The position numbers and the translations under genes are program-made. A stretch of 64,000 nt of DNA from Bacteroides sp. Its GTDB lineage: Bacteria; Bacteroidota; Bacteroidia; Bacteroidales; Bacteroidaceae. The first letter of the stretch is position 1. The number at the start of each line of letters is the position of its first letter. Positions 1-9,213 of the stretch are shown here, in pieces. Location of the stretch: NCBI GenBank assembly GCA_017621035.1, contig JAGATY010000050.1, forward strand, positions 1 through 64,000, given 5' to 3'. A model generated the notes under the pieces. It was not told where the DNA came from, did no database searches, and saw only the letters and a list, made by a program, of their open reading frames with translations.

Positions 1-13
1 ACAACAACCAATT

Positions 14-1372
14 ATGATACACATAACCAATAACCGAAGCATCTGTGATTCCCTGCGGGGAGTGCTGGGTGCTATGCTCCTTCTGCTGAGCCTGACGGGC
101 TGTGAGAAGGACACCGAACCAAGTAACTTTGCGCCGGCACTTACCACGGGCGGTGCAAGTGACATCTACCGTGTGGGAGCCACCCTGTCGGGAAGCATCA
201 ACCGTAGTGAGGCCACCGTGGTGCAGGAGTATGGCATCTTGCTCTCAGAACTGAAGAGCATGGCCGAGTACAATGAGCTGAAAGCCACCGACGGCAACAA
301 CAGCTTCAGCCTGCAGGTGCAGAACCTGCAACCGGGCAAAACCTATTACTACTGCGCCTACGCCTACAGCGGCTATAGCCATGCACGCGGTGAGGTAAAG
401 GAATTCACCACTACCGAGAGCAATGCGCCGGTGTTTGGTGAGATACAGATTTCTGGTAAGGATGAGAAAAGTTTTACTGCTTCCTGTAAAATCTTGGATG
501 AAGGAGGCAGTGAATTGTTCCTGACCGGCTTCTGTTATAAAAAGGCTGACCAAGGTGGAGAGCCTACAGCCGAAGACAATACTGTAAATGTCGCAGTCCA
601 AAATAGTACTATTACTGCCCAGCTAAAAGACCTTACACCGGGCGAAGAGTACTTGTTGCGTGCCTATGGCATCAATGGTAACGGCAGAGGGTATAGTGAA
701 ACAGTACATGTAACCTTGAATGAGGCCACAACTCCCGTAGTCTCCAGCTCTATGGCCATAGACTCTACGGCAACTTCTGTCACAGTAGAGGCACATCTGT
801 TGAGCCGAGGAACTTCTGAAGTGATAGAGCATGGCTTCTGCTGGAGTGCTGAAACGGCTAACCCTACTATTGCCAACCTGAAACTTTCAATAACCGGCAG
901 CGCAGAGAAATTCTCCGGCGTGATTAACAGCCTGAAAGCTAACAGTACATATTATATACGTGCTTATGCCATCAATGAGCAAGGTATCGGTTATGGAGAC
1001 ATATTGACTTTTCATACTCCTGTAAGTCTCATACCGGAAATGAATGCAGTCAGCATTTCAGAGATAGGAACCACTACTGTTAAGGCTATGTCAAATGTCC
1101 TCAATAACAATGATTTGCCAATCGTTGAAAAAGGTTTCTGCCTGAGTGAAAGCAATACACAACCCACTACCGGAGACAGAAAAATCAGTGTTACGGGAAG
1201 TGATAATAACTTTCAAACAGTAATAGATGGCTTGAAGCCTGCAACCACATACTATATCTGCTCTTATGCCACAAATGAGGCCGGAGTGGGCTATAGTGAA
1301 GCCATAGAGTTTAAAACAGAACTGAATGTAAACACGCCTGCTATTGATGATTTGCCTAATCAAGACTGGTGA
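14..1372 (+). CDS. Surface lipoprotein with four Fn3-like repeats
   Basis: No specific function recognised. The 452-residue product begins with a hydrophobic signal ending in a lipobox (SLTGC, Cys30), so it should be lipid-anchored. The rest is four repeats of about 100 residues, each closing with a Tyr-rich strand of the type TYYxRAYAxNxxGxGY (near residues 110, 212, 315 and 415). This is the fibronectin-III-like fold common in Bacteroidales surface proteins. It is followed after 15 bp by another lipoprotein gene on the same strand, so co-transcription is likely. The first repeat is visibly more GC-rich in its DNA than the other three, suggesting domain shuffling. The promoter lies outside the window. 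Confidence 0.8.
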   Translation: MIHITNNRSICDSLRGVLGAMLLLLSLTGCEKDTEPSNFAPALTTGGASDIYRVGATLSGSINRSEATVVQEYGILLSELKSMAEYNELKATDGNNSFSLQVQNLQPGKTYYYCAYAYSGYSHARGEVKEFTTTESNAPVFGEIQISGKDEKSFTASCKILDEGGSELFLTGFCYKKADQGGEPTAEDNTVNVAVQNSTITAQLKDLTPGEEYLLRAYGINGNGRGYSETVHVTLNEATTPVVSSSMAIDSTATSVTVEAHLLSRGTSEVIEHGFCWSAETANPTIANLKLSITGSAEKFSGVINSLKANSTYYIRAYAINEQGIGYGDILTFHTPVSLIPEMNAVSISEIGTTTVKAMSNVLNNNDLPIVEKGFCLSESNTQPTTGDRKISVTGSDNNFQTVIDGLKPATTYYICSYATNEAGVGYSEAIEFKTELNVNTPAIDDLPNQDW

Positions 1373-1387
1373 TAAGAATGCAAAGTT

Positions 1388-3772
1388 ATGAAATCAAGAT
1401 ATATTATTTTTGGAATGCTGCTTGCTTTGACAGCCGGCTGTCAGCAAGATAGTTTTGAGGGTTTCAACCAAGATAAGGGAGAGGTACGTGTGTTTGCTTC
1501 TATGGCGAGCACACGTGTGGCATTCACTGATGGAGGTAATGTAACCCATGCTGTCTGGGAAAACGGTGATCAGATAGTCCTGTTTTCAGATACTCAGGAT
1601 TCATTGCTCTATACAGCATCTGTAGCAACTGATGGAGGAACGGCTACAGAGTTTACTCCTGATGGAAACAAACTGCAAAATGAGGGTAACGGTATAGTCC
1701 GTGCTTTCTATCCAGCCGGGAATCTTCGTGCGGAAGAGGCTGCTGTAAGTATTCCTAATACAGCTGATTATATTTGGAAAGAGGGCAATTACTGCCCATT
1801 CGTCTATGCTCAGGATACTATCCAGAATGGTGTTCTTAATCTGAACTTCCAACATCCGTTTGCTTATATAAAACTGACCGTAACCAAAGATGTACTTCCT
1901 CAAGAGGATGAAAGTGATGTGTTGGGAGAAATTGTCATTACATCTGCAGAGAAGATTGGATTGACCTCCGGAGAATTTAACTTTGAGAAAAAGGAGATAA
2001 CCTCCGACAGCTATTCAAACACCATTACGGTTGCTATCAGTGAGCACATTCATCTTTCTTCCAAAGACTTTGTTTGTTACATACCTATATTGCCCCAAGC
2101 TGCGGGAACCTCAGTCACCATCTCAACTAAACACACTGCTGAAGAGGTCTTCTATACATTGGAAAAAGAGACTCCGGAAAGTGGACTGTTGGCTGGAAAT
2201 GTCTATGAGGTGAACTTAGATGGTAGCAATGGTATTACTTTACAGAAAAGTGCTGTTGTAGACTTAGGACTGAGTGTCAAGTGGCTGAATTACAATACAA
2301 ACGAAGCCGGAGAGACAAATCCGGAAATCTATGGTGACCTTTATGGCTGGGGTGATGCTTCCGGACAAAAGACTTCCACAGACTTGGATGCTTACCCATT
2401 TGCCAATCCGATAAGTAGTATCAGCGGAACAACCTATGATCCTACCTATAAATTCAAACCAAACTTTGGTGGTGACATCAGAATGCCAAGTCAAGAGGAA
2501 ATTACGGAATTGTACGAGAAATGTACTTGGAAGTGGGTCACCTACAAACAAGTGGATGGTTATCTGGTAACAGGACCCAATGGCAATAGCATCTTCTTAC
2601 CGGCTGCCGGCTATCGGAATGGCACAGAGATTTGCAATCGAGGAACTGACTTGAACTATTGGAGTGGCACTTTGAAAAAAGAATCCCCCAATGAAGCATA
2701 CCGACTCTTCTTGGCCGGAGAATCCAAAGGAGTTACCGGTGCCAACCGTTACTTCGGCTATTCTGTTCGTGCCGTATATGAGAATCCCTCCAATTGGCTT
2801 CCTACAATAGGTTATTGTGCTATGAGCAATGACAAGATAACTGCACACACTGCTTTATTTGTTGCAGCTATAGAACATACTCCGGATGCAATTCTTGAGA
2901 AAGGAGTTTGTTATAGCACTACAAATGCGGAACCGACGGTAACTGACAGTAGAATACAGTGTGTAAGTGAGAGTGATAGTATCGTATGTAAACTAGAAAA
3001 CTTATCTGAGTACACAACTTACTATTTTGCTACTTATGCTATCAATAAGCATGGTATAACTTATAATGTAGGTGCTCCTTTTACTACCGACCATGATATA
3101 ACCCTCACAGAAGGAGACGCCATAGAGTTGGGGCTAAGCGTGAAATGGGCAAGTTGTAACTTAGAAGCATCACTCCCTGAAGAGTTTGGCGGACAGTATG
3201 GATGGGCAGATACAACAGGAACTGCCAAATGGGTAGTAAGCAGTTATACAGATTATCCCCAATTCTCTTACCCACATTACGCAGATATCTGGGAATACTA
3301 TGGTGGATTTAATCCTCCTCAGTTCATACAAGATACAGAATTAGACCTGGCCAAAAAGAGACTGGGTGAGTATTGGCGTCTGCCCACAAGAGAAGAAGCC
3401 CGGGAGTTAAGGGATAACTGTACTTGGAAACCGGTTAAGTATAAAGGTATAAAAGGAGCTTTGATAACCGGTAGTAACGGAAATAACATTTTCTTGCCAG
3501 CAGCAGGTTATGGTTTAGAGGGAGGATCTGATGGCGGAATAGAATGCGTATCAAAATATTATTATAACTCAGGAGAACTAGGAATCTATTGGACTGGTGA
3601 GCTTTGCATATCTAGAGATTACTGCGCATACGATTTTAGCTTCCGGTTTGGCGACATCGATAATACGACTTATTATATTGATTACTCTCCAAGAGACTCA
3701 CATCAATCCATTCGCCCGGTATTCTGGAAACAGATTCTTGAAAGTGAAGATGTTAACTCCTTGAATAAATAA
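1388..3772 (+). CDS. Fimbrillin-like modular lipoprotein
   Basis: A 794-residue predicted lipoprotein (lipobox LTAGC, Cys18). The N-terminal part (about 25-290) has the pattern of the fimbrillin/Mfa-like family: an early TRVAFTDGG segment followed by a VWENGDQI strand. Two copies of a module starting (V/I)xLGLSVKW and containing GxxYGWxD and RxPxxxExxEL motifs follow, at about 302-465 and 578-780. A Fn3-like repeat ending in YYFATYAINKHG sits between them. Such modules occur on Bacteroidales surface and pilus-tip proteins. An adhesin or pilus-accessory role is inference. It lies between a repeat lipoprotein and an SH3 membrane protein with 15 and 22 bp gaps, which indicates an operon. Confidence 0.8.
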   Translation: MKSRYIIFGMLLALTAGCQQDSFEGFNQDKGEVRVFASMASTRVAFTDGGNVTHAVWENGDQIVLFSDTQDSLLYTASVATDGGTATEFTPDGNKLQNEGNGIVRAFYPAGNLRAEEAAVSIPNTADYIWKEGNYCPFVYAQDTIQNGVLNLNFQHPFAYIKLTVTKDVLPQEDESDVLGEIVITSAEKIGLTSGEFNFEKKEITSDSYSNTITVAISEHIHLSSKDFVCYIPILPQAAGTSVTISTKHTAEEVFYTLEKETPESGLLAGNVYEVNLDGSNGITLQKSAVVDLGLSVKWLNYNTNEAGETNPEIYGDLYGWGDASGQKTSTDLDAYPFANPISSISGTTYDPTYKFKPNFGGDIRMPSQEEITELYEKCTWKWVTYKQVDGYLVTGPNGNSIFLPAAGYRNGTEICNRGTDLNYWSGTLKKESPNEAYRLFLAGESKGVTGANRYFGYSVRAVYENPSNWLPTIGYCAMSNDKITAHTALFVAAIEHTPDAILEKGVCYSTTNAEPTVTDSRIQCVSESDSIVCKLENLSEYTTYYFATYAINKHGITYNVGAPFTTDHDITLTEGDAIELGLSVKWASCNLEASLPEEFGGQYGWADTTGTAKWVVSSYTDYPQFSYPHYADIWEYYGGFNPPQFIQDTELDLAKKRLGEYWRLPTREEARELRDNCTWKPVKYKGIKGALITGSNGNNIFLPAAGYGLEGGSDGGIECVSKYYYNSGELGIYWTGELCISRDYCAYDFSFRFGDIDNTTYYIDYSPRDSHQSIRPVFWKQILESEDVNSLNK

Positions 3773-3794
3773 TAACGCCCAAATATATAATCTC

Positions 3795-4949
3795 ATGAAA
3801 CACATCTTGTTATTGCTAGTCTGCTTAGGTGGGCTGATAACTTCTGTCGCTGCATCTCCTAAAGACAGTGTTGCCGTATATCGTGTAAAGATAAGTGTAG
3901 GCGGGTCTCTGAATATTCGTCAGAAGCCTACCACGCAGTCTCCGGTTATAGTCCAGACCATCAATAAAACCAGAGTTAATGTGGTTGATACAGTTGGTGA
4001 ATGGGTAAAGGTGGAGTTAGGGGAATATTCCGGCTATGCTAAAATGCAATACATAGAGAAAGAGATGAAGCCTGCGTCATATTTTAAAACCATTGAGGAA
4101 CGCCTACTCCCTTGGTCTAACCATTTCAGGGTTTGGATGACAGTCACTTTGTTGGTAATAGCCTTGGTGTTATGGATTGCCGAACGCTTCTTTGAGGATG
4201 AAGATGGGCCACAAGTGGCTCTCTCTCTTCTGCTTAGCGTCGCCATTATTGTCTATGTCTCTTATCTTGGCAATAACTCTACCTGGTTCTTAAATCCTCA
4301 AAAGTCCGGAGGATGGGGTTGGGTCATTCTGCATGGCATACTGTTCCTCTTCTTGATATTGGCTCATTTCTTAGGTGTGTGGAAAGTATTCAGGGTTCTT
4401 AAAGATGATTGGTGCGGATCGTATATGAAGACGCCCAATCTTACACTGGGGGTTGTATCTCTGGTACTGGTATTCATCGCCATTGCAGTATGTACTTTCT
4501 TTACGCCCGAATACCTTTGGTGGGCTGTTGGCATCTTTGTTTTGCTGCAGGGCATTCAGGCTGCTATCGTCTACAAGTATTGCCGCATTTTGGGAACAAT
4601 CGTGTATGTAGTTACCATCCTGGCATCTTTCCTCTTGCTGATTCCCGCAGCTGTTGTTGGTTCCATCGCAATGATTGTCTTTCTGGTACTCTATCTTATC
4701 CATATGGCACCGGCAGGAGGAGGTATTGCTATCCCCACATCTTCCGGCTCCTCTTCCGGAAGTGATTCACGGCAGGAAGAGGATAACTTTGAGCGTGGTA
4801 AACTTGGTGATTCATTCTCAGGACCTTGTATCAGAAGTGATGACGGAAAGGTTGCCTATATCCATGAGAATGAAGGAGATGGGTATGTCCGAACTGACAA
4901 AGGACGCTTCCGAATAGATGATGACGGATATGCCAAAAAAGTCCCTTGA
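3795..4949 (+). CDS. SH3-domain polytopic membrane protein
   Basis: A 384-residue protein of unknown function. A signal peptide (residues 1-20) is followed by a bacterial SH3-type domain (about 28-92; note SLNIRQKPTTQSPVI and GEWVKVELGEYSGYAKMQYI). Six or seven hydrophobic segments then run between residues 113 and 305, followed by a Ser/Gly-rich linker and a hydrophilic tail (about 320-384). The SH3 domain should be periplasmic and may bind peptidoglycan. It is last in a three-gene operon with two surface lipoproteins and is closed by a strong terminator. Coupling of cell-wall sensing to surface-protein display is speculation. Confidence 0.75.
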   Translation: MKHILLLLVCLGGLITSVAASPKDSVAVYRVKISVGGSLNIRQKPTTQSPVIVQTINKTRVNVVDTVGEWVKVELGEYSGYAKMQYIEKEMKPASYFKTIEERLLPWSNHFRVWMTVTLLVIALVLWIAERFFEDEDGPQVALSLLLSVAIIVYVSYLGNNSTWFLNPQKSGGWGWVILHGILFLFLILAHFLGVWKVFRVLKDDWCGSYMKTPNLTLGVVSLVLVFIAIAVCTFFTPEYLWWAVGIFVLLQGIQAAIVYKYCRILGTIVYVVTILASFLLLIPAAVVGSIAMIVFLVLYLIHMAPAGGGIAIPTSSGSSSGSDSRQEEDNFERGKLGDSFSGPCIRSDDGKVAYIHENEGDGYVRTDKGRFRIDDDGYAKKVP

Positions 4950-4950
4950 A

Positions 4951-4999
4951 AACAACTTCGGCCGCTTTTAATGAAGGAAAGGCGGCCGAAATTGTTTTT
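4951..4999 (+). terminator. Rho-independent terminator of the lipoprotein operon
   Basis: Inverted repeat AACAACTTCGGCCGC (4951-4965) against GCGGCCGAA plus ATTGTT (4982-4996), with a T-run. It starts 2 bp after the stop codon of the SH3 gene. Confidence 0.85.
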
Positions 5000-5105
5000 G
5001 GCTTCTACGACAGTGAGCGGGTATGTATTACCGGCTAAGTTCTTATCGAAAATCGTCCAATTCTGAGAGCTACCCTCTCCCATATCTCTTCTTTCTATCT
5101 AGGAT

Positions 5106-5173
5106 ATTGCTTCGATATCTATTCGGTAAAGTGCTGGTATTCCAGGGAAATAGCATAGGAATATCGAAGCAAT
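5106..5173. repeat. 68-bp near-palindromic hairpin element
   Basis: Perfect 13-bp terminal inverted repeats, ATTGCTTCGATAT (5106-5118) and ATATCGAAGCAAT (5161-5173), enclose CTATT/AATAG and CTGG-TATT-CCAG, so the whole segment folds into one stem. There is no T-run on either side and no obvious target duplication. It lies between convergent genes. It could be a mini-element remnant, a 3'-end stabiliser of the GH144 mRNA or a small RNA. The following 70 bases (5180-5244) are G-rich on the plus strand with five G-runs of 3 to 6. Confidence 0.55.
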
Positions 5174-5249
5174 GTCGTAGGGATGATGGAGGAGGTAGGG
5201 CTTGGAGGCGGTTTGGGTGGCAGCGAGATGGGGAGGATGGGGGGATGTG

Positions 5250-6593
5250 TCACTTCATCACCCTAAACCCTAGTGCTTGGAGGCCGCGTTGGATGTCGGG
5301 GTGGGACATGAAGAGACGCCACAGGAAGCCGGTGCGATAGTTCTCAATCATGGCAACGATGGGGCCTTGGTCGATGGCCAGGTAGTAGCGGGGAAACCAG
5401 TCTTCGCTCTCACTGAAGGCATCGTAGAATCCGTATTTGCCCCACACGGCATCACCCATGGCATAGAGGTGGCGCATCACCTGCAGGGATTGTTGTGGGG
5501 TGTAGACGATGGAAGAGATGGCGGCTGTGGGACTTATCACGCCTCTGTCCTCACTCTCTGTGGGTGCGTGGGCATAGTAACCGCCCGGGGAGTAGCTTGC
5601 TGTTACTCCCCAGCAGTCGCTGCCGAAGCCTTTCCAGCCTTTCGGATTGCGGATGCAGTAGGCTCGGTTGACCAGTGTCAGGTTTCTCATCTCCTGGAAA
5701 TAGTCATTGCAATACTCATCCCGCAGACCTTCCGGGTCTAGTGATGTGAAGGAGTATTGCGCCCAAAAGAGAGGTCCTGCCTCACCGCCTTGATACCTGA
5801 GGTGCAGCGGGATGCCTTCTACCGTGTGCGGAGAGACAATAGCTCCCCCTTGTGCCCATCCTTGGTGATAGACTGAGGGCGGGATGGGGTGCGTGGGTGA
5901 TGAGGCTGCCAGTACGTACATTATCAGACACTCGTTGTAGCCGTGCACCGGAAAGTCCATCTTCCAGCCATACGTCGGGCTCCAGTGCCAGTACAGCACC
6001 TGCTCTCCGTCCTTGCGGTAGAAGTTCCAGTTCACCTCCTGCCACAACCTGTCTATGCGTTTTATCAGCTGTTGTTCCCCCACGATGGCCTTCTGAAGAT
6101 ATTGCCGAGTGCAGAGAAGCCCCTGTATGAGGAGGGCTGTCTCCATCAGGTCACCCCCGTCATCGTAGGTGCTGAAGGGTTTCGTGCGGCCTGTGTGACC
6201 GTACCACCAGTGTGGAAAGGCTCCCTGATAGCGGTCGGCACGTTCCAGAAATCCTACTATCTGCTCCACTCTCCCCACACCCTCTGCCTGTGTTATCCAG
6301 CCTCGGTGCATTCCGACGAGCAAGGCCATCAGGCCGAAACCGCTACCTCCTGAGGTGACTACATCGGCGTCGTTCTGTGGATAGTCGCCATCCATGTGGA
6401 TGCGTTCGGGTGTCATGCCGCTGTTGGGTTCTGCCCCTTCCCAGAAGAAGCGGAAGGTGCGGTGCTCCACACTGTCTATCAGTGCCGCGTCGGTCAGCGT
6501 CCGGCCTACTGCTGAGGCCTGTTTCTCTTTGCTCTTACAGCCACCCACTGCCATAAGAAGCAGGAGTGACAGGGCTATGTATCCGGTTTTCAT
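5250..6593 (-). CDS. GH144-like glucanase lipoprotein (glucoamylase-like domain)
   Basis: A 447-residue lipoprotein (lipobox AVGGC, Cys19). After the lipobox it matches the glucoamylase-like (alpha/alpha)6-barrel family now classed as GH144: RTFRFFWEGAEPNSGMTPER, SGGSGFGLMALLVG, FPHWWYGHTGRTKPFSTYDD, GWKGFGSDCWGVTAS and GKYGFYDAFSES. Characterised GH144 members are endo-beta-1,2-glucanases. Here the enzyme is predicted to cut surface-bound glucan for the adjacent SusCD transporter, giving oligosaccharides for the GH3 enzyme 12 bp upstream. It is the last gene of the minus-strand locus. Substrate assignment rests on family and neighbours. Confidence 0.85.
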   Translation of the reverse strand: MKTGYIALSLLLLMAVGGCKSKEKQASAVGRTLTDAALIDSVEHRTFRFFWEGAEPNSGMTPERIHMDGDYPQNDADVVTSGGSGFGLMALLVGMHRGWITQAEGVGRVEQIVGFLERADRYQGAFPHWWYGHTGRTKPFSTYDDGGDLMETALLIQGLLCTRQYLQKAIVGEQQLIKRIDRLWQEVNWNFYRKDGEQVLYWHWSPTYGWKMDFPVHGYNECLIMYVLAASSPTHPIPPSVYHQGWAQGGAIVSPHTVEGIPLHLRYQGGEAGPLFWAQYSFTSLDPEGLRDEYCNDYFQEMRNLTLVNRAYCIRNPKGWKGFGSDCWGVTASYSPGGYYAHAPTESEDRGVISPTAAISSIVYTPQQSLQVMRHLYAMGDAVWGKYGFYDAFSESEDWFPRYYLAIDQGPIVAMIENYRTGFLWRLFMSHPDIQRGLQALGFRVMK

Positions 6594-6605
6594 CTTGCTG
6601 AAGGT

Positions 6606-8939
6606 TTATTCGGTTAGTACCAGCCGCGCATGTTGTACCTGCTTGCAGCTATTGCCAATCATGATATCAAAGTCCCCCGGTTCCACCACATGCTGCAGCT
6701 CGTAGTTGTAGAAGCGCAACAGGTCGGGCGTGAGACTGAAGCTCACCGTGCGACTCTCTCCGGGGCGAAGCTTTATTTTTTGGAACCCTTTCAGCTCCAT
6801 AACCGGACGGGTAGTACTGCCCACCACGTCGCGTATATAGAGTTGCACCACCTCACTGCCCTCCCGAGTGCCGGTGTTGGTCACTGTCACCCGTGCCTCG
6901 GTCTGCCCGTTCAGCGAGAGGGTGTCCCGTTCAAGGGTGATGGGTGAGAAGCTGAAGCGCGTATAGGATAGCCCGAAACCGAAGGGATAGAGCGGCTCAT
7001 TGTCCACGTCCAGGTAGTTGCTGCGGAACTTTTCAAACCATCGTCCCTCGCCCAGAGGTCTTCCGGTGTTCTTGTGATTGTAGTAGAGAGGTATCTGCCC
7101 CACGTTTTTAGGGAAGGTCATAGTCAGCTTACCCCCGGGAGATACGTCACCAAACAGCACATCGGTCAGTGCATAGGCCGCCTCACTCCCTCCAAACCAG
7201 GCATAGAGAATGGCCGGGACCTGCTCCTGCTCCCACACCAAGGTGAGCGGACGTCCGGCAAAAACCACCAGCACTACCGGTTTGCCAGTCTGCAGAAGTG
7301 CCTCCAACAGCCTCTTCTGCGCGTCGGGAAGGGAGAGGTCTGTGCGACTGCTGCTCTCTCCGCTCATCTCACTGCTCTCTCCCAGGGCGGCAATGATGAC
7401 GTCTGAACGCTCAGCTACCTGCAGTGCCTCCTCCAGCAACTGCTGTGCAGTGCGTCCGTCGCGCCCCAGCGAACGCCCGAACATGGTGGCCCGCTCCTCA
7501 TAAGAGGCATCGTCCATCAGGTTGCTACCCTTGGCATAGAGCACTTCCACGCGGTCTTCCAGCAGCTCTTTCATCCCCTCGTAGAGTGACGGACAGGCAT
7601 CCAGCCGCGCTGCCACACTCCATGTGCCCGGCATGTTGCTGCGACTGTTGCCCAGAGGACCTATGATGGCTACCGTTCCCTCCTTCTTCAGCGGTAGTAC
7701 GGGGTGGGAGAGGGTGGCCGACGGATGCAGCGTGTCATTCTTCAGCAGTACGAAACTCTCTGCCGCAATGCGCCGGGCAATGGCTCTGTGTTCCGGGGTG
7801 AAGATGTTGCGAGCTGCCTTCTCCTTGCTGCCGAAGCGGTAGGGATTGCTGAACAGTCCCAGCCGGTATTTCGCTTCCAGCACCCGTCGGCACGCCTTGT
7901 CCACTGTCTCCATCTGTAACCGACCCTCACTCAGTGCCTTCTCCAGTTGGTTCACGAAGCCCTCACTCACCATGTCCATGTCCACCCCTGCCCGGATGGC
8001 TTGCACGCTGACTTGAGCCGTGTCGCCCACACCGTGGTCCACCATTTCGTTCAGACCCGTGTAGTCTGTCACCACAAAGCCCCCGAAGTGCCACTGCCGC
8101 CGCAACAGGTGAGTCAGCAGCCAGCTGTTTCCTGTGGCCGGAACGCCATCCACTTCATTGAACGAAGCCATTACACTGCCCGCCCCGGCCTCTATGCCTG
8201 CCAGGTAGGGATACATGTATTCATTCATCATGCGCTGGCGGCTCATGTCCACGGTGTTATAGTCTCGCCCTCCTTCTCCTGCTCCATAGAGGGCGAAGTG
8301 CTTCACGCAGGCCATGATTTGGTCATCCTGTCGGAATGTGTCAGGTACCTTTCCCTGATATCCGCGCACCATGGCTTGGGCAATGGCGCCACTCAGATAG
8401 GGGTCTTCCCCGTTCCCTTCACTCACTCTGCCCCAACGAGGGTCACGACTGATGTCCACCATGGGGCTGAAGGTCCAGCAGATGCCATCCGACGAAGCCT
8501 CTATAGCTGCCACTCGGGCACTCTCTTCAATAGCCTCCAGGTCCCACGTGCACGACAGTCCAAGCGGTATGGGAAACATGGTCTCATAGCCATGCACCAC
8601 GTCCATGCCCATTAGCAGCGGTATGCCAAGCCTGCTGTGTACCACGGCCAGGCGTTGCACCTCCTGCACCTTCTCGATGCCTTTCAGGTTGAAAAGCCCG
8701 CCTACCAGTCCTTGCTCTATCTTCTCGGCAATGTTGGATGAGCGTGCCTGTCCCGTGGTGATGTCACCCGCAGCCGGCAGGTTCAGTTGTCCCAGCTTTT
8801 CGCGCACCGTCATCTTCTTCATCAGACGGGTAACGAAAGCCTCCATCTTGGCATCTTCCGGTGCCTCTTGTGCCCGACTGTAGGGGCACGTCAGCCCGAT
8901 GGAGAGGGCTGCAAGCAGTGTTCTGACGATTGTCTTCAT
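6606..8939 (-). CDS. GH3 beta-glucosidase (BglX-like)
   Basis: A 777-residue exported glycoside hydrolase family 3 enzyme. The signal peptide ends at about SRAQ (residue 24). The (beta/alpha)8 domain contains RDPRWGR (165-171), KHFALYG (213-219) and the nucleophile region VVTDYTG (Asp292). An alpha/beta sandwich (about 390-600) and a C-terminal fibronectin-III-like domain (about 675-770) follow, which is full BglX length. It should release glucose from oligosaccharides in the periplasm. Beside a GH144 gene, the best guess is a beta-1,2-glucooligosaccharide glucosidase, like the characterised Bacteroides thetaiotaomicron GH3 of that specificity. It lies 12 bp upstream of the GH144 gene and 274 bp downstream of susD. 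Confidence 0.92.
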   Translation of the reverse strand: MKTIVRTLLAALSIGLTCPYSRAQEAPEDAKMEAFVTRLMKKMTVREKLGQLNLPAAGDITTGQARSSNIAEKIEQGLVGGLFNLKGIEKVQEVQRLAVVHSRLGIPLLMGMDVVHGYETMFPIPLGLSCTWDLEAIEESARVAAIEASSDGICWTFSPMVDISRDPRWGRVSEGNGEDPYLSGAIAQAMVRGYQGKVPDTFRQDDQIMACVKHFALYGAGEGGRDYNTVDMSRQRMMNEYMYPYLAGIEAGAGSVMASFNEVDGVPATGNSWLLTHLLRRQWHFGGFVVTDYTGLNEMVDHGVGDTAQVSVQAIRAGVDMDMVSEGFVNQLEKALSEGRLQMETVDKACRRVLEAKYRLGLFSNPYRFGSKEKAARNIFTPEHRAIARRIAAESFVLLKNDTLHPSATLSHPVLPLKKEGTVAIIGPLGNSRSNMPGTWSVAARLDACPSLYEGMKELLEDRVEVLYAKGSNLMDDASYEERATMFGRSLGRDGRTAQQLLEEALQVAERSDVIIAALGESSEMSGESSSRTDLSLPDAQKRLLEALLQTGKPVVLVVFAGRPLTLVWEQEQVPAILYAWFGGSEAAYALTDVLFGDVSPGGKLTMTFPKNVGQIPLYYNHKNTGRPLGEGRWFEKFRSNYLDVDNEPLYPFGFGLSYTRFSFSPITLERDTLSLNGQTEARVTVTNTGTREGSEVVQLYIRDVVGSTTRPVMELKGFQKIKLRPGESRTVSFSLTPDLLRFYNYELQHVVEPGDFDIMIGNSCKQVQHARLVLTE

Positions 8940-8995
8940 ATAGTCAAATGGTTTCGGTTATAAACATTGTTTACCACAGTGGGCAGCCTACTGCT

Positions 8996-9195
8996 TACCC
9001 CTGCCAGAATGCCTTCCTGAGGGGGTAGGGATGAAATAACGACTGATGTGGCTTCAGTCGTTATACCTTCTCGGGAGAGGTTGGAAAGAGGTACTGTTCG
9101 TAAAGCTTTTATACTCTTCTTCACTGCCCGCGAAGTTGTCCTTAGAGTTGTGCCTAAACCCCATCATCACTACATCAATCTCCCCGCAGGGGGAG
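8996..9195 (-). other. Intercistronic spacer with three hairpins
   Basis: The gap between susD and the GH3 gene holds three inverted repeats. CTCCCC/GGGGAG (9180-9195) lies 19 nt after the susD stop. A perfect 11-bp stem with 7-nt loop, ATAACGACTGA/TCAGTCGTTAT, is at 9036-9064, and TACCCC/GGGGTA at 8996-9027. None has a T-run, so these look like mRNA processing or stability elements that separate susCD from glycosidase expression rather than terminators. Confidence 0.55.
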
Positions 9196-9213
9196 GTGGT
9201 AGGAATCAGTATC

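Noticed and set aside
8936..9124. 62-codon open frame between susD and the GH3 gene
   Set aside because: It begins with GTG, crosses the strong hairpin at 9036-9064, and has no recognisable domain or codon pattern; treated as spacer.
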